A stretch of DNA of 64,000 nt from positions 691,501 to 755,500 of the forward strand of contig LSRY02000009.1 of NCBI GenBank assembly GCA_001643675.2, read 5' to 3'. This document shows positions 1 to 10,349 of the stretch, piece after piece; the first letter of the stretch is position 1, and each line of letters starts with the position of its first letter. The notes beneath the pieces were generated by a model, which worked only from the letters and a program-made list of their open reading frames with translations, did no database searches and had not been told where the DNA came from. Position numbers and translations under genes: made by a program. Origin of the DNA: Monocercomonoides exilis (lineage: Eukaryota; Preaxostyla; Oxymonadida; Polymastigidae).

Positions 1-2
1 AA

Positions 3-2108
3 CTTCTTCAAAAAGATGAGTTGATAAAAAAGGACATCTTCAATCCTGTTCTTATCACTTTTTTTATTTATCAAAAATGCCAAGAAAATTCATCACATTT
101 TAACAAAGCTTGTAACAATATTATCATCAATACATCATCACCTCACAAAGTTTTATCTTCACTTTTTGCAACTGAAGTTTTAAATGGAAAGAATCGTGTT
201 TATTGCGATGAATGCAAGGAAAAATGCTGTTCTGCGAGATGGGAGGAAATGGCTGCATTTCCAGAGGTGCTAGCCCTCTGTCATGAATGCACTGATGCTG
301 CTAGTTCTGCACCTTCGAGAACATTTCTAATGGAAACAGACAGAGTCAATCAACGCACGTTTTGTAAAGGGTTTTCATCTAAAGATATTCAACATCTTCA
401 AAAAGATAATCAAGAAACCATCATATATCATCTTTCAGGACAAATACTATTTAAACGTCTGGATCAAAGAAATGGCCATTATATCGCTGTCATCAAAAGA
501 AATAGAGGAAACGATGTCTCATGGAATATTTGCAACGATGCTTATGTGACAGAACTGAACATCGAAAATTGGACAAAGGCATGGAAGGATCTTTACTCAC
601 AAGGTTTCACTCCTTCACTTTCATTCTACATAAAAGAAAAAACAAAACCTACATATTCCACAACTCAATTTGGTGGTTTATCTTCTTCTTTAAATACATC
701 AAATTTGTACACTTCAAATGACATATCATCATCATCATCATCATTTATCACACCACCTCATCGTTCAACTTCCATTCCTCCACTGTCTTCGTCTATTTCA
801 ACAAGTTATGCATTGGAAGCACTGAAAGAAAAACGAAAGAAAACGGGCATCTTTTCTCCGAATGAAAAGAGATTAATCTTCAAGCCCAAGACGAAATTAT
901 GGAAAGAACTTTCAGAAGAAACAAACATCAAAGTTTCTCTGTCACATTTCTACAAACTCACTTCCAACTTCTCGAAAGCGAAAAGACGAACTGATCTTTG
1001 TGGCATGTGCGAGAAACTCAACTATCTGGAAAACAAACTCAAATCTTCTCAAAACAAAAATGGACTGTCTGAAGCAGAGTTTCACACACTAAAATTACTT
1101 CGACAACATCGTCTTGTTGCAGAAATGCAACGTAAACATTATCAATCAACAGTCGACAAACGAAAAGAAAGAGAAGAAGTCTTCGTCTTCGACTTTAAAG
1201 AAAAATGGAAACTCCCGATCAGAAAGAACCAACTTCAACAAGAATTCTTCAATTATCAACAGGTTTCTCAATTCACAATCATCTCTCTTCAAAAAATTAA
1301 TAATCAACAAATAAAACGAACATTCAACTTCTTCTCCAACTGCCTCTCAAATGATCACAGATTTGTAATTGAGTGTCTGGAATCTGTGATCAAAAGACAC
1401 TTCTTCACAGACACTCACACTTTTAAGTTCTTCTGCGATTCTGGTCCACATAACAGAAATCGCTTCCTTCTTCACTTCATCCTTTCAAAACAATCAAAAC
1501 TTTTTAAAAAGAAAAATACTCAACTCAACTTCTTCGCTAAGCACCACGGAAAGAATATTTGTGATAGTGAATTTGGTGCATTAGTGAATTCAATCGACAA
1601 CAATCTATCTACTGAACACATCACTACACTTCATGACTTAATCAACTTCTTCGAAAACAATATGAATGTGTTAACATCTGTTTCATCATCTTCGCAATTG
1701 AATATTTTTGAATCATCCTCATCAAACAACTCCCCATCATCAACAACTATCAAGGAGTGTGTGCATGAGAGGTACTTTGAAGAGTATGTACCATCTCAGC
1801 AAATTTCATGGCCTTCATTGTCAGTCCCTCACATGAAGGACTACTTGTATTTTGAGCGCAAGGACTCATTTGTCTGCGCATCTGCTGTTGGATATCTTCC
1901 TCAATGCTCTCTGGTTGCCCTCGAATCTTCAACAATGAAAGAAAAAGTTCAACGAACAAGGAAGTCATTTCACTCTGATATCACATCATCTAACTCTTCT
2001 CTTCTTTCTCAATCTTCTCAAGATCTTCTTTCAAGGAGATTTGAGCTTCTTCTTGACTCTTCTTCTTTTAATGAATCTCAAAATTGTTCTTTTGATGTCC
2101 CTAATTAA
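3..2108 (+). CDS. USP-type deubiquitinase module fused to a transposase-like module (5' partial)
   Basis: The frame is already open at the window edge, so the 5' end is missing. The first ~200 residues look like the C-terminal half of a ubiquitin-specific protease: a zinc-binding CDEC motif near nt 204 and the His box GHYIAV near nt 473, followed by the usual W...NDAYV stretch. The catalytic Cys box would lie upstream. After a Ser/Thr-rich linker (nt ~660-800) comes a second module: a helical region with a CGMC motif near nt 1000, DFKEKW near nt 1190, CDSGPHNRN near nt 1436 and HHGKNICDSEFG near nt 1540. Acidic residues spaced this way resemble the core of a transposon-encoded protein found in several protists and fungi, but I cannot name the superfamily. 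The frame has about 30 Gln codons, all CAA/CAG, and ends at TAA. If TAA is Gln it would run to TGA at 2163. The fusion could also be a host gene carrying a domesticated element. Confidence 0.6.
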   Translation, partial: LLQKDELIKKDIFNPVLITFFIYQKCQENSSHFNKACNNIIINTSSPHKVLSSLFATEVLNGKNRVYCDECKEKCCSARWEEMAAFPEVLALCHECTDAASSAPSRTFLMETDRVNQRTFCKGFSSKDIQHLQKDNQETIIYHLSGQILFKRLDQRNGHYIAVIKRNRGNDVSWNICNDAYVTELNIENWTKAWKDLYSQGFTPSLSFYIKEKTKPTYSTTQFGGLSSSLNTSNLYTSNDISSSSSSFITPPHRSTSIPPLSSSISTSYALEALKEKRKKTGIFSPNEKRLIFKPKTKLWKELSEETNIKVSLSHFYKLTSNFSKAKRRTDLCGMCEKLNYLENKLKSSQNKNGLSEAEFHTLKLLRQHRLVAEMQRKHYQSTVDKRKEREEVFVFDFKEKWKLPIRKNQLQQEFFNYQQVSQFTIISLQKINNQQIKRTFNFFSNCLSNDHRFVIECLESVIKRHFFTDTHTFKFFCDSGPHNRNRFLLHFILSKQSKLFKKKNTQLNFFAKHHGKNICDSEFGALVNSIDNNLSTEHITTLHDLINFFENNMNVLTSVSSSSQLNIFESSSSNNSPSSTTIKECVHERYFEEYVPSQQISWPSLSVPHMKDYLYFERKDSFVCASAVGYLPQCSLVALESSTMKEKVQRTRKSFHSDITSSNSSLLSQSSQDLLSRRFELLLDSSSFNESQNCSFDVPN

Positions 2109-2116
2109 GAAACTAG

Positions 2117-2246
2117 TTGTTGTGTATGCTTAGCTAGCGCTCTATCGGAAGGGTGCTGGACATGACTGTTCGTATTAGATATTGCAGCCCGAAGGCTGCA
2201 ATATCCGGACCTGGATACGACGAACAGCCTCCCAGGTACACAATAG
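2117..2246 (-). ncRNA. candidate structured RNA / hairpin cluster
   Basis: Nested inverted repeats are visible: an inner 12-bp perfect stem (2178-2189 with 2194-2205), a middle 8-bp stem (2166-2173 with 2220-2227) and an outer 7-bp stem (2120-2126 with 2237-2243). Read on the minus strand, the inner stem is capped by a C(UUCG)G tetraloop, a very stable RNA cap. The segment is more GC-rich than its surroundings. Family unknown. It could also be the terminal region of the element that carries the preceding gene. Confidence 0.35.
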
Positions 2247-2773
2247 TTAGAATCCGATTGTTTTCTTACTGTTTCTGTCCCTATAATGTCCCTATAATTA
2301 AATTGGTTTTTGTCCCGCTTATATTTGTATTTATCGAGATTCATTAAAAGAGAGAGTAATGAGGGAATTCAAAGATCTTTGAGTGAGGTTTTTGGAAGAG
2401 AGAGTAGTTTAGAGTGTGAAGTGATGTTTTGTTACCGTGTCTGTCTTTTTTCTTTGTTGGATTTAATCTTTTTGAGTCAAAGTGAGAGAAATATCAGAAA
2501 GGGGAGAGTGGATGGAAAATAGAGGGAAAATAGACAAGTTAGCTTTTGAACTTTTTATACAAGTATTCTTTTTTGTTTGGAATTGTCTTTGATACCATGA
2601 ATTTGTTGAAATAGTACTGTTTTTTCTTATATCTTTTTTTGTTCAAAATTGTTTTCATTTAGTTAATATTTGGTGAATATTATATGATTATGTGATAGAA
2701 TAATGTTTTATTGAAAGTTGATGAATCTGATTAGAAATATTCTGATTGTTTTCTATTTTTTAATGATTAACAT

Positions 2774-3134
2774 TAAGCCTTTGCGACAGACCGACATTTT
2801 CCAAAATGTTCGACAAGTCGACCGACAATGCAAAAATATTTCTGTAACAACTAAATTTTTTTTCATTTTTTTATTCGTTTTTTCTTATCATGGTATCTCA
2901 ATTTTTTGATTAATAAACAGAAAAACAAACAAATCAACGATTCTCTTTTTTTTGATGGAAATGACTAATTTTTAACATTTTGCTAATATGAATTTTATTT
3001 TTCATGGTTTCGAAATTAAAAAATTATCATTAGTCCATAAAAAATAACTTATTATTTTTTTTTAACAAAAGATTTTCTATTTTTGATTTGTTTCAAAAAT
3101 TCATTTTTTCGACAAAGATCAGTCGGTCGAACGG
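2774..3134. repeat. dispersed repeat with CCTTTGCGAC / GTCGA motifs
   Basis: The left edge reads GCCTTTGCGACAGACCGACA with GTCGA-rich DNA just inside. The right edge carries TCGACAAAGATCAGTCGGTCG. A related copy with the same edge words lies at 58005-58305, and a third partial edge is near 62955-63010. It is probably a non-autonomous repeat. The surrounding 2250-3417 is AT-rich with no supportable gene. Confidence 0.4.
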
Positions 3135-3417
3135 AAAAATTGATTATTTGATAGATATCATGATACAATTAACAACATATGAGGATTTTTTAAGAAGCTT
3201 GCCTTTGGAATTACAAAACAGTGTGAAATCAAAAGAAATCGTTTGAATTTAACATTATTCAAATTTTGACAGAAAATTTTTTATTTTTTTTTTTTTTTTC
3301 AAAAGAGTGCTGCATACAGCAAAAAAATAGAAGAGTGAAAAAAAAGCGATTGTTCATTTGTTGAGTTGGAATGTTCAAAATCAACAAATTTTGGAAAATG
3401 TTTGATTTTTTCTTGTT

Positions 3418-4566
3418 TTGATCAAAAATTATATTATTTCATTTGTTTTGATTATAATAAAGTTTTACTGGCATCCTAATAACACTGGAGAAAATATAGG
3501 AAAAGTTCACTTTGAAATTCAAAAAAATTCTATTTGGATAGCTAATACGCCTGTGAAAAATGATGGAACATTGAAAAAAGATGGACATATTTATTATTTG
3601 TTTCCAAACAGCAAAGAAGTAGTTAATTGTGGAGTTTCCGGAAGAAAAGGATGTGATCGAATAATCAATCATCAATGTCCCCTTTTGACAAATTCATCAA
3701 TCGTCAAATTTATGAAGCAGAATCATCCTCTCAAACAAGCAACTTATTACTCAAACAAAAAAGAAGTTCCATTTCATTTTCAATATGATTTATTGAAAAA
3801 ACAATTTTTGAGGTTAATTGGACATTGTAACATTGCATTTTTGTCCGCTTTTTCATCTGAGTTTAATAGTTTCATTTCTTCTCTTATACAGATTTCTCAA
3901 CAAAATCCATCATTTTCTCCAGAAACAATATTTCCCTCATTGAATTACAGAAAACTATCAGCAATAATTCATGATGAAGTGGAAAGCGCAATAAAAGAAA
4001 GGGATGCTGCAATTTTCAATTCTTCAGCCGGTATAATGATTGACGGTGGAGTTATCGCGGGCAAAAAGTGCACAGCTGTTACTGTGATTCCGTTGAATCC
4101 AGGTGCAAAGCCAATGTTTTATAAATTAGTTAAAGCGTGCTACACTTCCTTTGATTATTCACAACTTGCAGTCCAAATTATGACTGAAATAAAAGATTTA
4201 CACGGAGAAGTTCGGTATTTTTGCACAGACGGCTTGCTTCCTCAGAAGCTTGTAATTCAGAGCCTTTCAGAAGAAACCACAACAGCAAAATCTTTGTCAT
4301 TTTACAAGGGAACACCACCAATTTTTATTTATTGTCGCAACCATTTATTAAACTTAGTTGTTTCTCATTTTTTCAACAACAACGAATTCTTTCGAATACA
4401 GAAAGATGCAATAATTTCATTCACGAAACAAGCGAAGGTGATTTCCCGAAGGCAACCCTCAACGCCAAAATGCCCTTCTTTCATTGAAATAAGATGGCTA
4501 TGCATTTTTGATATTTGTTTTTTTATTAGAAAATATTTTCATGATGATATTTTTTCTGAATTATAG
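3418..4566 (+). pseudogene. hAT-like transposase, 3'-truncated
   Basis: About 380 codons, opening with a TTG, so the true start is uncertain; a splice acceptor near 3463 is possible. A zinc-finger-like N-terminus has spaced Cys/His (CGVSGRKGC, then HQC near nt 3675). The catalytic part shows MIDGG near nt 4037, CTDGL near nt 4224, CRNHLLNLVV near nt 4334 and EIRWLCIFDICFF near nt 4489. This order (Asp, TDG, C..H.LNL, RW) is characteristic of hAT-superfamily transposases. The C-terminal dimerisation region is absent. Coding similarity ends where a dispersed repeat begins (4574), so a later insertion probably truncated the gene. The frame ends at TAG. If TAG is Gln it continues about 20 codons into the repeat. 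Confidence 0.6.
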
Positions 4567-4573
4567 GAATTGA

Positions 4574-4739
4574 GGCATAGGTTTAACTGCGTCCCTTTTG
4601 CAATTCTTGTTTTTAACAATTAATTTAATGATGTTTGAAAAGCTAAAATTATTTATAAACTTTTGTATGGACCGATTTTTCGTTAAACTTTTTGTTTGTC
4701 GTGAAAATACTTTTTTAAAAAATGACCCATAAATATGGG
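4574..4739 (-). repeat. dispersed repeat copy A (inverted relative to 14506-14669)
   Basis: About 165 bp matches, in reverse complement and with few differences, the segment 14506-14669. The outer end here continues into GGGTGATTTTTTTTGATATC, which also appears reversed at the left edge of the composite element at 12134. It interrupts the hAT-like gene just upstream. Confidence 0.75.
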
Positions 4740-5218
4740 TGATTTTTTTTGATATCATTATAAAAGATCAAAAATTTAAGAAATTAAGTCTATTGTGGTT
4801 ATTATTGATCAAAGAGTTAAATTGACTTTTCATGAGTATTCAGCTTTTAAAACTGTGATTTATTAATGTTTTATTTATTTCCATTAAAAACACACCTTTT
4901 TAATATTTTTGGTGAAAATGAATTTTTTTATCAAGTTATATAAAAATTTACACAAAACAAATAAATGAAACTTCTAAAGGAAAAGAGAAGCGTCGTAATT
5001 GGAAAATCAAAACTTTGTTAAGAGAAAGTTAATAAAGAGGAACAGAAAAGAAGATAAGAAAACATAATTATAGAAATTAATTGATCAAAATCAGTTAATT
5101 TATTTTTTTGTTCTTTCCTTTGAACAGCTAACAAATTTCCTTTCCTTTAATTCTGTTCAATTGCTTCGTCAACCGTTCAACGAAATCGTGGATAATTAGA
5201 AAAGCTGAGTTCAATAGC
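4740..5218. other. AT-rich spacer
   Basis: No gene is supportable. A 39-codon frame at 4965-5084, open only with TAA as Gln, has a charged coiled-coil look and may be an isolated exon remnant. Confidence 0.3.
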
Positions 5219-5554
5219 TTGCTCCCTCTTATAGCCCAGAACAAAATTGTTGCCAGCAATGGAACAGATGTTTATGCCTGTTACAAAACACAGCAAAACC
5301 CATGTGACACCATGGAGTACGCCCTCAACGGCTTCATTGCTCCATTCAGTGATGCCTCTCTCTCTCTTCTCGTCTCCATTTTTACTCCTACAATGACTCT
5401 CACATTCAGCGCAGCTGACACAAAAATCATTGAAAACAATAACCTTTTTCCAATTTCATTATAATTTCTTCAATTATTTCTTCTTCAAATTTTGAACAAT
5501 TTTTATATTATTGTAAAGCTCATGAGTTTTCGTCGTCTTTTCACAAGAAGCTGA
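5219..5554 (+). pseudogene. pectin-lyase-like (beta-helix) surface protein fragment
   Basis: The frame reads from a TTG, so no genuine start is visible. It contains VYACYKTQQNPCDTMEYA followed by short hydrophobic/Thr strands. The C...PC.(S/T)...A pattern matches the repeat-entry motif of oxymonad beta-helix surface proteins; compare FGCGSDGYPCESM in the minus-strand gene at 12.8-14.1 kb. One in-frame TAA at 5462 would be Gln under the UAR=Gln code, extending the frame to TGA at 5552. Only one beta-helix entry is present, so this is an exon or gene remnant rather than a full protein. Confidence 0.45.
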
Positions 5555-5574
5555 TTTTTTCAAAAATCCTTAAC

Positions 5575-6081
5575 GTCAGCTCAGATAAAAACATTTCTTT
5601 GAAATTTCTTCATCTATTTTCTCCTTTTCATCAAATGCAAATTCCACTTGTTGCTTTAAGGAATCATCTATTTCTTCTCTTCAAAATGTATTTCTTCAAG
5701 CATAGCAACAATCTCTTCAAAACCTTCAATTTCAATTGCTGTTTTCACTTCACCTTTTTTGAGCGCTGCAGACGCACTTATTTCATAGAATTATCCTTCG
5801 ATTATTGATCTTCCTAAAACAACCGCTTTCTCTTTTTGTTTCATCTTCTGTGATATATTGAAGGAGCATGTAATAATGCAACCTCTCGAAGATCATCCAC
5901 ATAATCGTTCGTTCCAAATAACGTTTTCTGCCCTGCTCCTTCTGTTTTCTGTGAATTCTTTCAATCTTAAAACGAAAAGGTCAGAATAGATTTTCTTTCC
6001 GATTGCATTCCTGATAATCGGCTCATCTTGATTTGAAATTGAATCTCTTCCTTTGACATATAATTTTTTCAGATATCCCAT
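5575..6081 (-). CDS. armadillo/HEAT-like repeat protein fragment (two exon-like frames)
   Basis: At 6081-5893 the minus strand reads MGYLKKLYVKGRD..., then a frame that breaks around ERLCG. At about 5762-5580 it reads EVKTAIEIEGFEEIVAMLEE, whose helical pattern with a Gly-hydrophobic turn is typical of armadillo repeats, followed in another frame by EEIDDSLKQQVEFAFDEKEK and a TGA. The frame change suggests a short intron or decay. Similar helical, KEE-rich frames recur at 15.8-18.2, 19.8-20.5, 27.7-28.0 and 49.5-50.5 kb, suggesting one dispersed gene family. Boundaries are approximate. Confidence 0.4.
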
Positions 6082-6129
6082 GATAGAATAAATATTCCTT
6101 TTGTCTTTCTGAATGTGAATGAAAGTGAT

Positions 6130-6279
6130 AAACGATGTCGAATTCGAGGGGAGTTGAATGCAAGAGAAGGAGACGAAGAGAGAGCAGAAAGTTTGAGTGG
6201 AGGAAGTGATCCAGGAGTAGCAGGATTAGCAGAAGATGGATGGAAAGCTTGAAATTGCAGTGAAGGAGATAAAGATGTT
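6130..6279 (-). CDS. Ser/Pro-rich exon candidate
   Basis: On the minus strand a TTTCAG acceptor at 6280-6285 precedes a frame reading SLSPSLQFQAFHPSSANPAT and further Ser/Pro-rich sequence. It may be the next exon of the gene at 6345-7488. The opposite strand also has an open frame if TAG is Gln, so the strand is not certain. Confidence 0.25.
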
Positions 6280-6344
6280 CTGAAATGAGGAGAAGATTGT
6301 TATTGGATGTTCATAAATAATAACGAATTGACAATCGAAGAAGT

Positions 6345-7488
6345 TCAGTGAGAAAGAGGATGAAGAGCAATGTTTGCATTTGCAGCAAAATCAGCAGCTG
6401 AATTAAAAGGTGCAACCAAATTGAGGGCAGAATATTTCTGCATCAGATCCATCGCCATTGAATTCTGCTACGTGAAGAAAGATGCCAACTTAGAAAACAA
6501 CATCGAAGAAAACAGTTTTGACATCACATCTTTTATTCCAGGCATGCTGCTCTGACTGAATGTTCTCATCCCTTTCTCCTTCTGAAACAGCAGAGGTGAT
6601 CCTTTCCCTGCTCCTTTCCTTCCCTTCCTGTGTGTCGCTTCTGCTTCCTCTTTGTATGGCCACCATCCCCTCCACTTCGTCCCCCTTCCTCTTCTCAACT
6701 CCGCCCTGCTCTGCCTCAGCCCGCTCTTCAGTGCGCTCATCAGATCACCGCGTTCTCGTCTGCATCGCGTCGACTTCTGCATACACAGGCACTTTCCTCA
6801 TCTTCCACACAAATTGCCCTTTTTCCTCGCTTTTGATTCGCACATAACGGCAGGGCACATCCAGTTCATCGCTCAAATCTTCCAGGTCAGAATTCGCTAA
6901 ATCATTCAGCATGCAGTCCAATTTCCGCTCTCTTGTCAAAATTGGCGTTTGACTTTCTTTCGCCTCTTGCTGCGCCTCGCTTGCCATTTTGTTCTCCTTC
7001 TGGTTGGTTGGCGTGCCTGTCTCAAGGTGTGGTTGTAGTATTCCTTGGATGCTGCTAAACAGATTCTTGTCTTTTTCTTCTTTCTCAATTTTCCTGCGCT
7101 CCCGCTTTTCTTTTTTCTCCTCCTTCTTCTTTTGTATTTCCTGTAGCTTCATCAGCCGAAGCAGTTTTTCTCTCTGATCATCAGATTCCAATGAATTAAA
7201 CGTGATTTTCGCTTCTTCATCGTCCACTTTCCCTTTCTCATTCTGAAACTCATCTTGCATCGCCCTTGTCACTTCTTTGTTCAAATCCTTCATCCCCATC
7301 ACAGCCAACGTCACCACTTCTCCTCCTTCTCCAACAACAACAGGTGATAGCGGAGTTGTCGGTGCACCAACAGCCCCTCTCCCCATCTCCATCTCTTGGC
7401 TGTGCGCAATCAACGCTCTCCCTCCGACTCCTCTCCATCCGCCGTCCATTCGCTTTCCTCGCGTAAAGTGTATCGTTCCAAAGGCGCC
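6345..7488 (-). CDS. charged, probably nuclear protein of unknown family (two exons)
   Basis: The first part (7488-6745) is rich in Lys/Glu coiled coil (EIQKKKEEKKEKRERRKIEK) and ends with LNDLANSDLEDLSDELDVPC and FVWKMRKVPVYAEVD before TGA at 6745. A second frame (about 6714-6345) continues the gene: GIKDVMSKLFSSMLFSKLAS, an in-frame TAG at 6468, then QNSMAMDLMQKYSALNLVAP and TGA at 6345. Splicing out a 34-nt GTGATC...CTGAG segment joins the two frames. Coding quality on both sides of the TAG is good evidence that TAG is read as Gln. The upstream frame is continuous with the next gene segment except for a TGA at 7492, so the two may belong to one gene. No known domain recognised. Confidence 0.5.
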
Positions 7489-7491
7489 TCT

Positions 7492-8544
7492 TCATAAAGT
7501 ATATTGCATAGGCTGTGGAGTAGGTGATGTTGTGTTGTAATGCTGCTGCTGTTTTTGCTGAGCTTGTGATGAAAGAGGCTCTGGTTTTGGCTCATCATTG
7601 TTTGTTTCGCCTTTTCTGTCGTTTTTTATAGATTCTTTTGCGTTTATAATCTTTTTTGCTTCTTTTTGATAGTCTTTCTTTTGAAGTCTTTCAACACTTT
7701 CCCGAGCTTCATTGTTTTCATTTCCTTTCTTTTTCATCGAAGCTCTTTGTTTTGTTTCAGTATCATTTGCATCATCATCATATGCTCCTTCCTTTTCACT
7801 CACATCGCTCTCCAAACTATCAGTTGATTCGTCATCTGATAGAATTCCCCCAACATTCACCACATTCTCAAAGCTCATCAGCTTCAGAATACTCTCATCG
7901 TCTGCATTGTCTTCTTCATATAGCCAGCCATCCCCTGAGCTTATGCCCCACCAGTCGTCGTCGTCAAACTCTTCTTCTCTTCTTCGGAACGCTGTCAGAA
8001 TCTCCCGCAGCTTCTTCTCACGAATGTCGTCTTCTTCATCTTCGTCTATTCCAGTAAAGTTGAAAACTTCTGCTTTCTTCTTATTCTTCATTTTGTTGTT
8101 ATTATTTTTGGATTTTGATAAATGTTTTATTTTCTTTTCTTTTGAAACAACTGATTTGGGATTGTTCATTGATTCCTCCAATATCACTTCTTCGTTTTCG
8201 TCGTTGTTCGAATCACCATCTTCTTCTTCTTCCTCATCTTTCGTGTTATCTTTATCGCCTTCAACATCTTCCTTGTTTCCATTTGCATTCACAGAATTAT
8301 TTTTTTTTCTCTCTTCTTTCTCACCTTCTTTGTTATCTCCCTCACTTTTTGAAGCACTCACATTAATTCCTGGTCTTTTTATCGACTCGTCAATCGGTGC
8401 AGGAGAAAGCAACAGGTTTGGTCTGACCATTAAAAGCACTTCGTTCACAACAGAATCAGGTTGAAGCTCAAGCGCTTGGAAACACCGCTGAATCAAACAC
8501 TGTTTTTCTCTCAGTTTGTGTCTCATCTGTTCACTCTTCTTCAT
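7492..8544 (-). CDS. acidic low-complexity protein, unknown family
   Basis: 350 codons from ATG at 8544 to TGA at 7492. The N-terminus (KSEQMRHKLREKQCLIQRCF...PDSVVNEVLLMVRPNLLLSP) looks globular. The rest is dominated by acidic and Asn/Lys-rich blocks, a DDDDWWGISSGDGWLYEED patch and a Gln-rich tail. This composition is common in chromatin and transcription proteins but does not identify a function. The large pyrimidine-rich open frames on the opposite strand are shadows. It probably belongs with the segments on either side (8531-9100 and 6345-7488) as exons of one gene; frame joins are unresolved. Confidence 0.5.
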   Translation of the reverse strand: MKKSEQMRHKLREKQCLIQRCFQALELQPDSVVNEVLLMVRPNLLLSPAPIDESIKRPGINVSASKSEGDNKEGEKEERKKNNSVNANGNKEDVEGDKDNTKDEEEEEDGDSNNDENEEVILEESMNNPKSVVSKEKKIKHLSKSKNNNNKMKNKKKAEVFNFTGIDEDEEDDIREKKLREILTAFRRREEEFDDDDWWGISSGDGWLYEEDNADDESILKLMSFENVVNVGGILSDDESTDSLESDVSEKEGAYDDDANDTETKQRASMKKKGNENNEARESVERLQKKDYQKEAKKIINAKESIKNDRKGETNNDEPKPEPLSSQAQQKQQQHYNTTSPTPQPMQYTL

Positions 8545-9100
8545 CGCTGACTATGGAGCTGTCGTAAAGGCATTCGCTTTCTTCATTTTACTTCGGTTCC
8601 TTCAAAGAATCTCTTCTAATCAACGATAAACTCTGATTTTCTTCTGCTTTCACTTCATTTTCTTTTTCATCATCATTGTTATTTTCATCATTTGCAGATT
8701 TCAATGCCTTCCTCATCTTAATCAGTTCTCCTGTTCTTCTCTCCTCTCTTCTCTCGTTCCTTGCTTCTCTCTCTCTTTCCTTCGCTCTCACTCTTTCTAT
8801 CTTCCTCTTCTCCAAATTCTCCGCATACCGCTCCACCATCCGAAACTCTGCAAACAGCGGCAGCGCCTCAAATGCATCTGGAGGGAGAACAAAATATTGT
8901 CTTTTCCTTCTTCTTCCGAACTGCTGCCTCATCCTCCTCGTCTGCTGCTCTTCGCCTGTCAGAAATCTGTTTCTTGAAGAACGAAGCAATGAGGAAGAAG
9001 AAGAAGAGGAGGAAGAGGAAGAAGAAGAAGAACGTGAAGCACCAGAAGCAGCAGCTACTTGTGCACAGCGGTTGAGATAGCATCGGAGGAGAGGGAGCAT
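8531..9100 (-). CDS. Ser-tract and basic/acidic coiled-coil segment, likely 5' part of the same gene
   Basis: The frame starts at 9100 with a run of 14 Ser, then RRMRQQFGRRRKRQYFVLPP, LPLFAEFRMVERYAENLEKR and a charged coiled coil. It meets TAA at 8588, but the sequence beyond (NEESECLYDSSIVSDEEE, TGA at 8531) is still protein-like, acidic and in frame, supporting TAA as Gln. It overlaps the start of the next frame by a few bases, so a short intron or small indel may link them. Confidence 0.45.
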
Positions 9101-9151
9101 TGCTCTTATGCGGAGCGCATTTTAATCTCAGAGCGATAGTGTGATCAAGGG

Positions 9152-9255
<104 letters not shown>

Positions 9256-9539
9256 GGTCATTGCTGGAGAAGATGTGGATGAAGAGGAGGAAGAGGAAGG
9301 TAAATGAGAAGGTAATAGCCGATGAAGTGAAAGCAAGGAATCATTGGTCTTAGTCGGAGATGCGCCTGTACACGTTCCAGAAAATGAATGAGTCAAAGAT
9401 GTTTGTGAAAAATTTTGATTATTTTTTCTTTTGCCTTTGTCTTCCAGGGACATAAAATGAATTTTGAAGAGTTGCTTCTTGTGGCGGAAGGTTCACAGGA
9501 AGAGGCAGACGCTGTGCATGTTTTCTTTTGAAGTCTTCG

Positions 9540-9785
9540 ATGATTTCATCAATTTCCGCATTTTCGGCTCTTTCTTGTGAAGAATTCTCTTCTGACTGTT
9601 CGGATGAAGAGGAAGAGGAAGATGAATCGTTACATGTGTTTTCTTTCTTGTAGAATTTAACTGCTGCTGTTTTTGATGACGATGTTGAAGAAGAAGAAGA
9701 AGAAGAAGAAGAAGAAGAAGAAGAAGAAGAAGGGGAAGAAGAAGGTGAAGAAGAAGGTGAAGAAGAAGAGATTATTGAGAAATGA
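9540..9785 (+). CDS. acidic Glu-run protein / exon
   Basis: ATG at 9540 to TGA at 9783 is open only if the TAG at 9651 is Gln. The product begins MISSISAFSALSCEEFSSDC, continues with an acidic block, then NLTAAVFDDDV and a run of about 14 Glu broken by Gly (EEEGEEEGEEE). Acidic residues occur on both sides of the TAG in the same frame. Upstream at about 9255-9360 a GEDVDEEEEEE stretch with a GTAAAT donor-like site suggests an earlier exon. Function unknown. Confidence 0.4.
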
Positions 9786-10046
9786 ACAAGCAGTCAAATA
9801 ATATTGTCAAAAAAGATGATGAAAATGACTCGTATGATGTTGTCAGTGGGTGAAGTATCGCATTTGATAAGTTGACTTCGAAAGGAATATTAAATCCCAA
9901 TCACAAAAATATTGGCCAATTAGCATTTATTTGTCAATGAAAACTGATATCCTCAGTTCATTTTCCAACTTTGTGCGGTTTCATTGCCTTTCTCTCCAAA
10001 AACAAAAAATAATGATGTTTGTCAGCTGGCTCTGAAAATACAAAAG

Positions 10047-10163
10047 GTATCAAAAGAAGATGAATACGAAGATAAAGAGGAAAAGGAAGAGGTTGAATTA
10101 GGTGAAGAATATGATGCTAAAGAAGATTGCTTTGCTTGTTTTGAGGTTGATGGTGATGAATGA
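10047..10163 (+). CDS. acidic exon candidate related to 9540-9785
   Basis: 38 codons rich in Glu/Asp (KEDEYEDKEEKEEVELGEEY then DCFACFEVDGDE) ending at TGA. A further acidic frame follows downstream. The arrangement (acidic exon, spacer with a TTTCAAC/CTTCAAAAA-like stretch, another GAA run) echoes the block at 9.65-10.0 kb and may be a diverged tandem duplication. Confidence 0.3.
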   Translation, partial: VSKEDEYEDKEEKEEVELGEEYDAKEDCFACFEVDGDE

Positions 10164-10332
10164 GATGATAAAGACGAAGAAGAAGACGAAGAAAAAGAAA
10201 AAGAAGGAGAAGGAGAAGAAGAATGAACAGGAGAAGGAGTGCTGTGTGCGGAATATGTCTGTCGGAGATAAAGCTTTCAGCTCGCATTTCTCCGAATGAG
10301 AATGTTCTCATTAGCTTATTTTGGAATTCATA

Positions 10333-10349
10333 GGAAGAAGAAGAAGAAG

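Noticed and set aside
2117-2246. Hammerhead or tRNA identity for the hairpin cluster
   Set aside because: No CUGAUGA/GAAA core and no A/B boxes.
7712-8464. Long plus-strand Ser/Phe-rich frame opposite the acidic minus-strand gene
   Set aside because: It is the complement of GAA/GAT-rich coding sequence; composition explains its openness.
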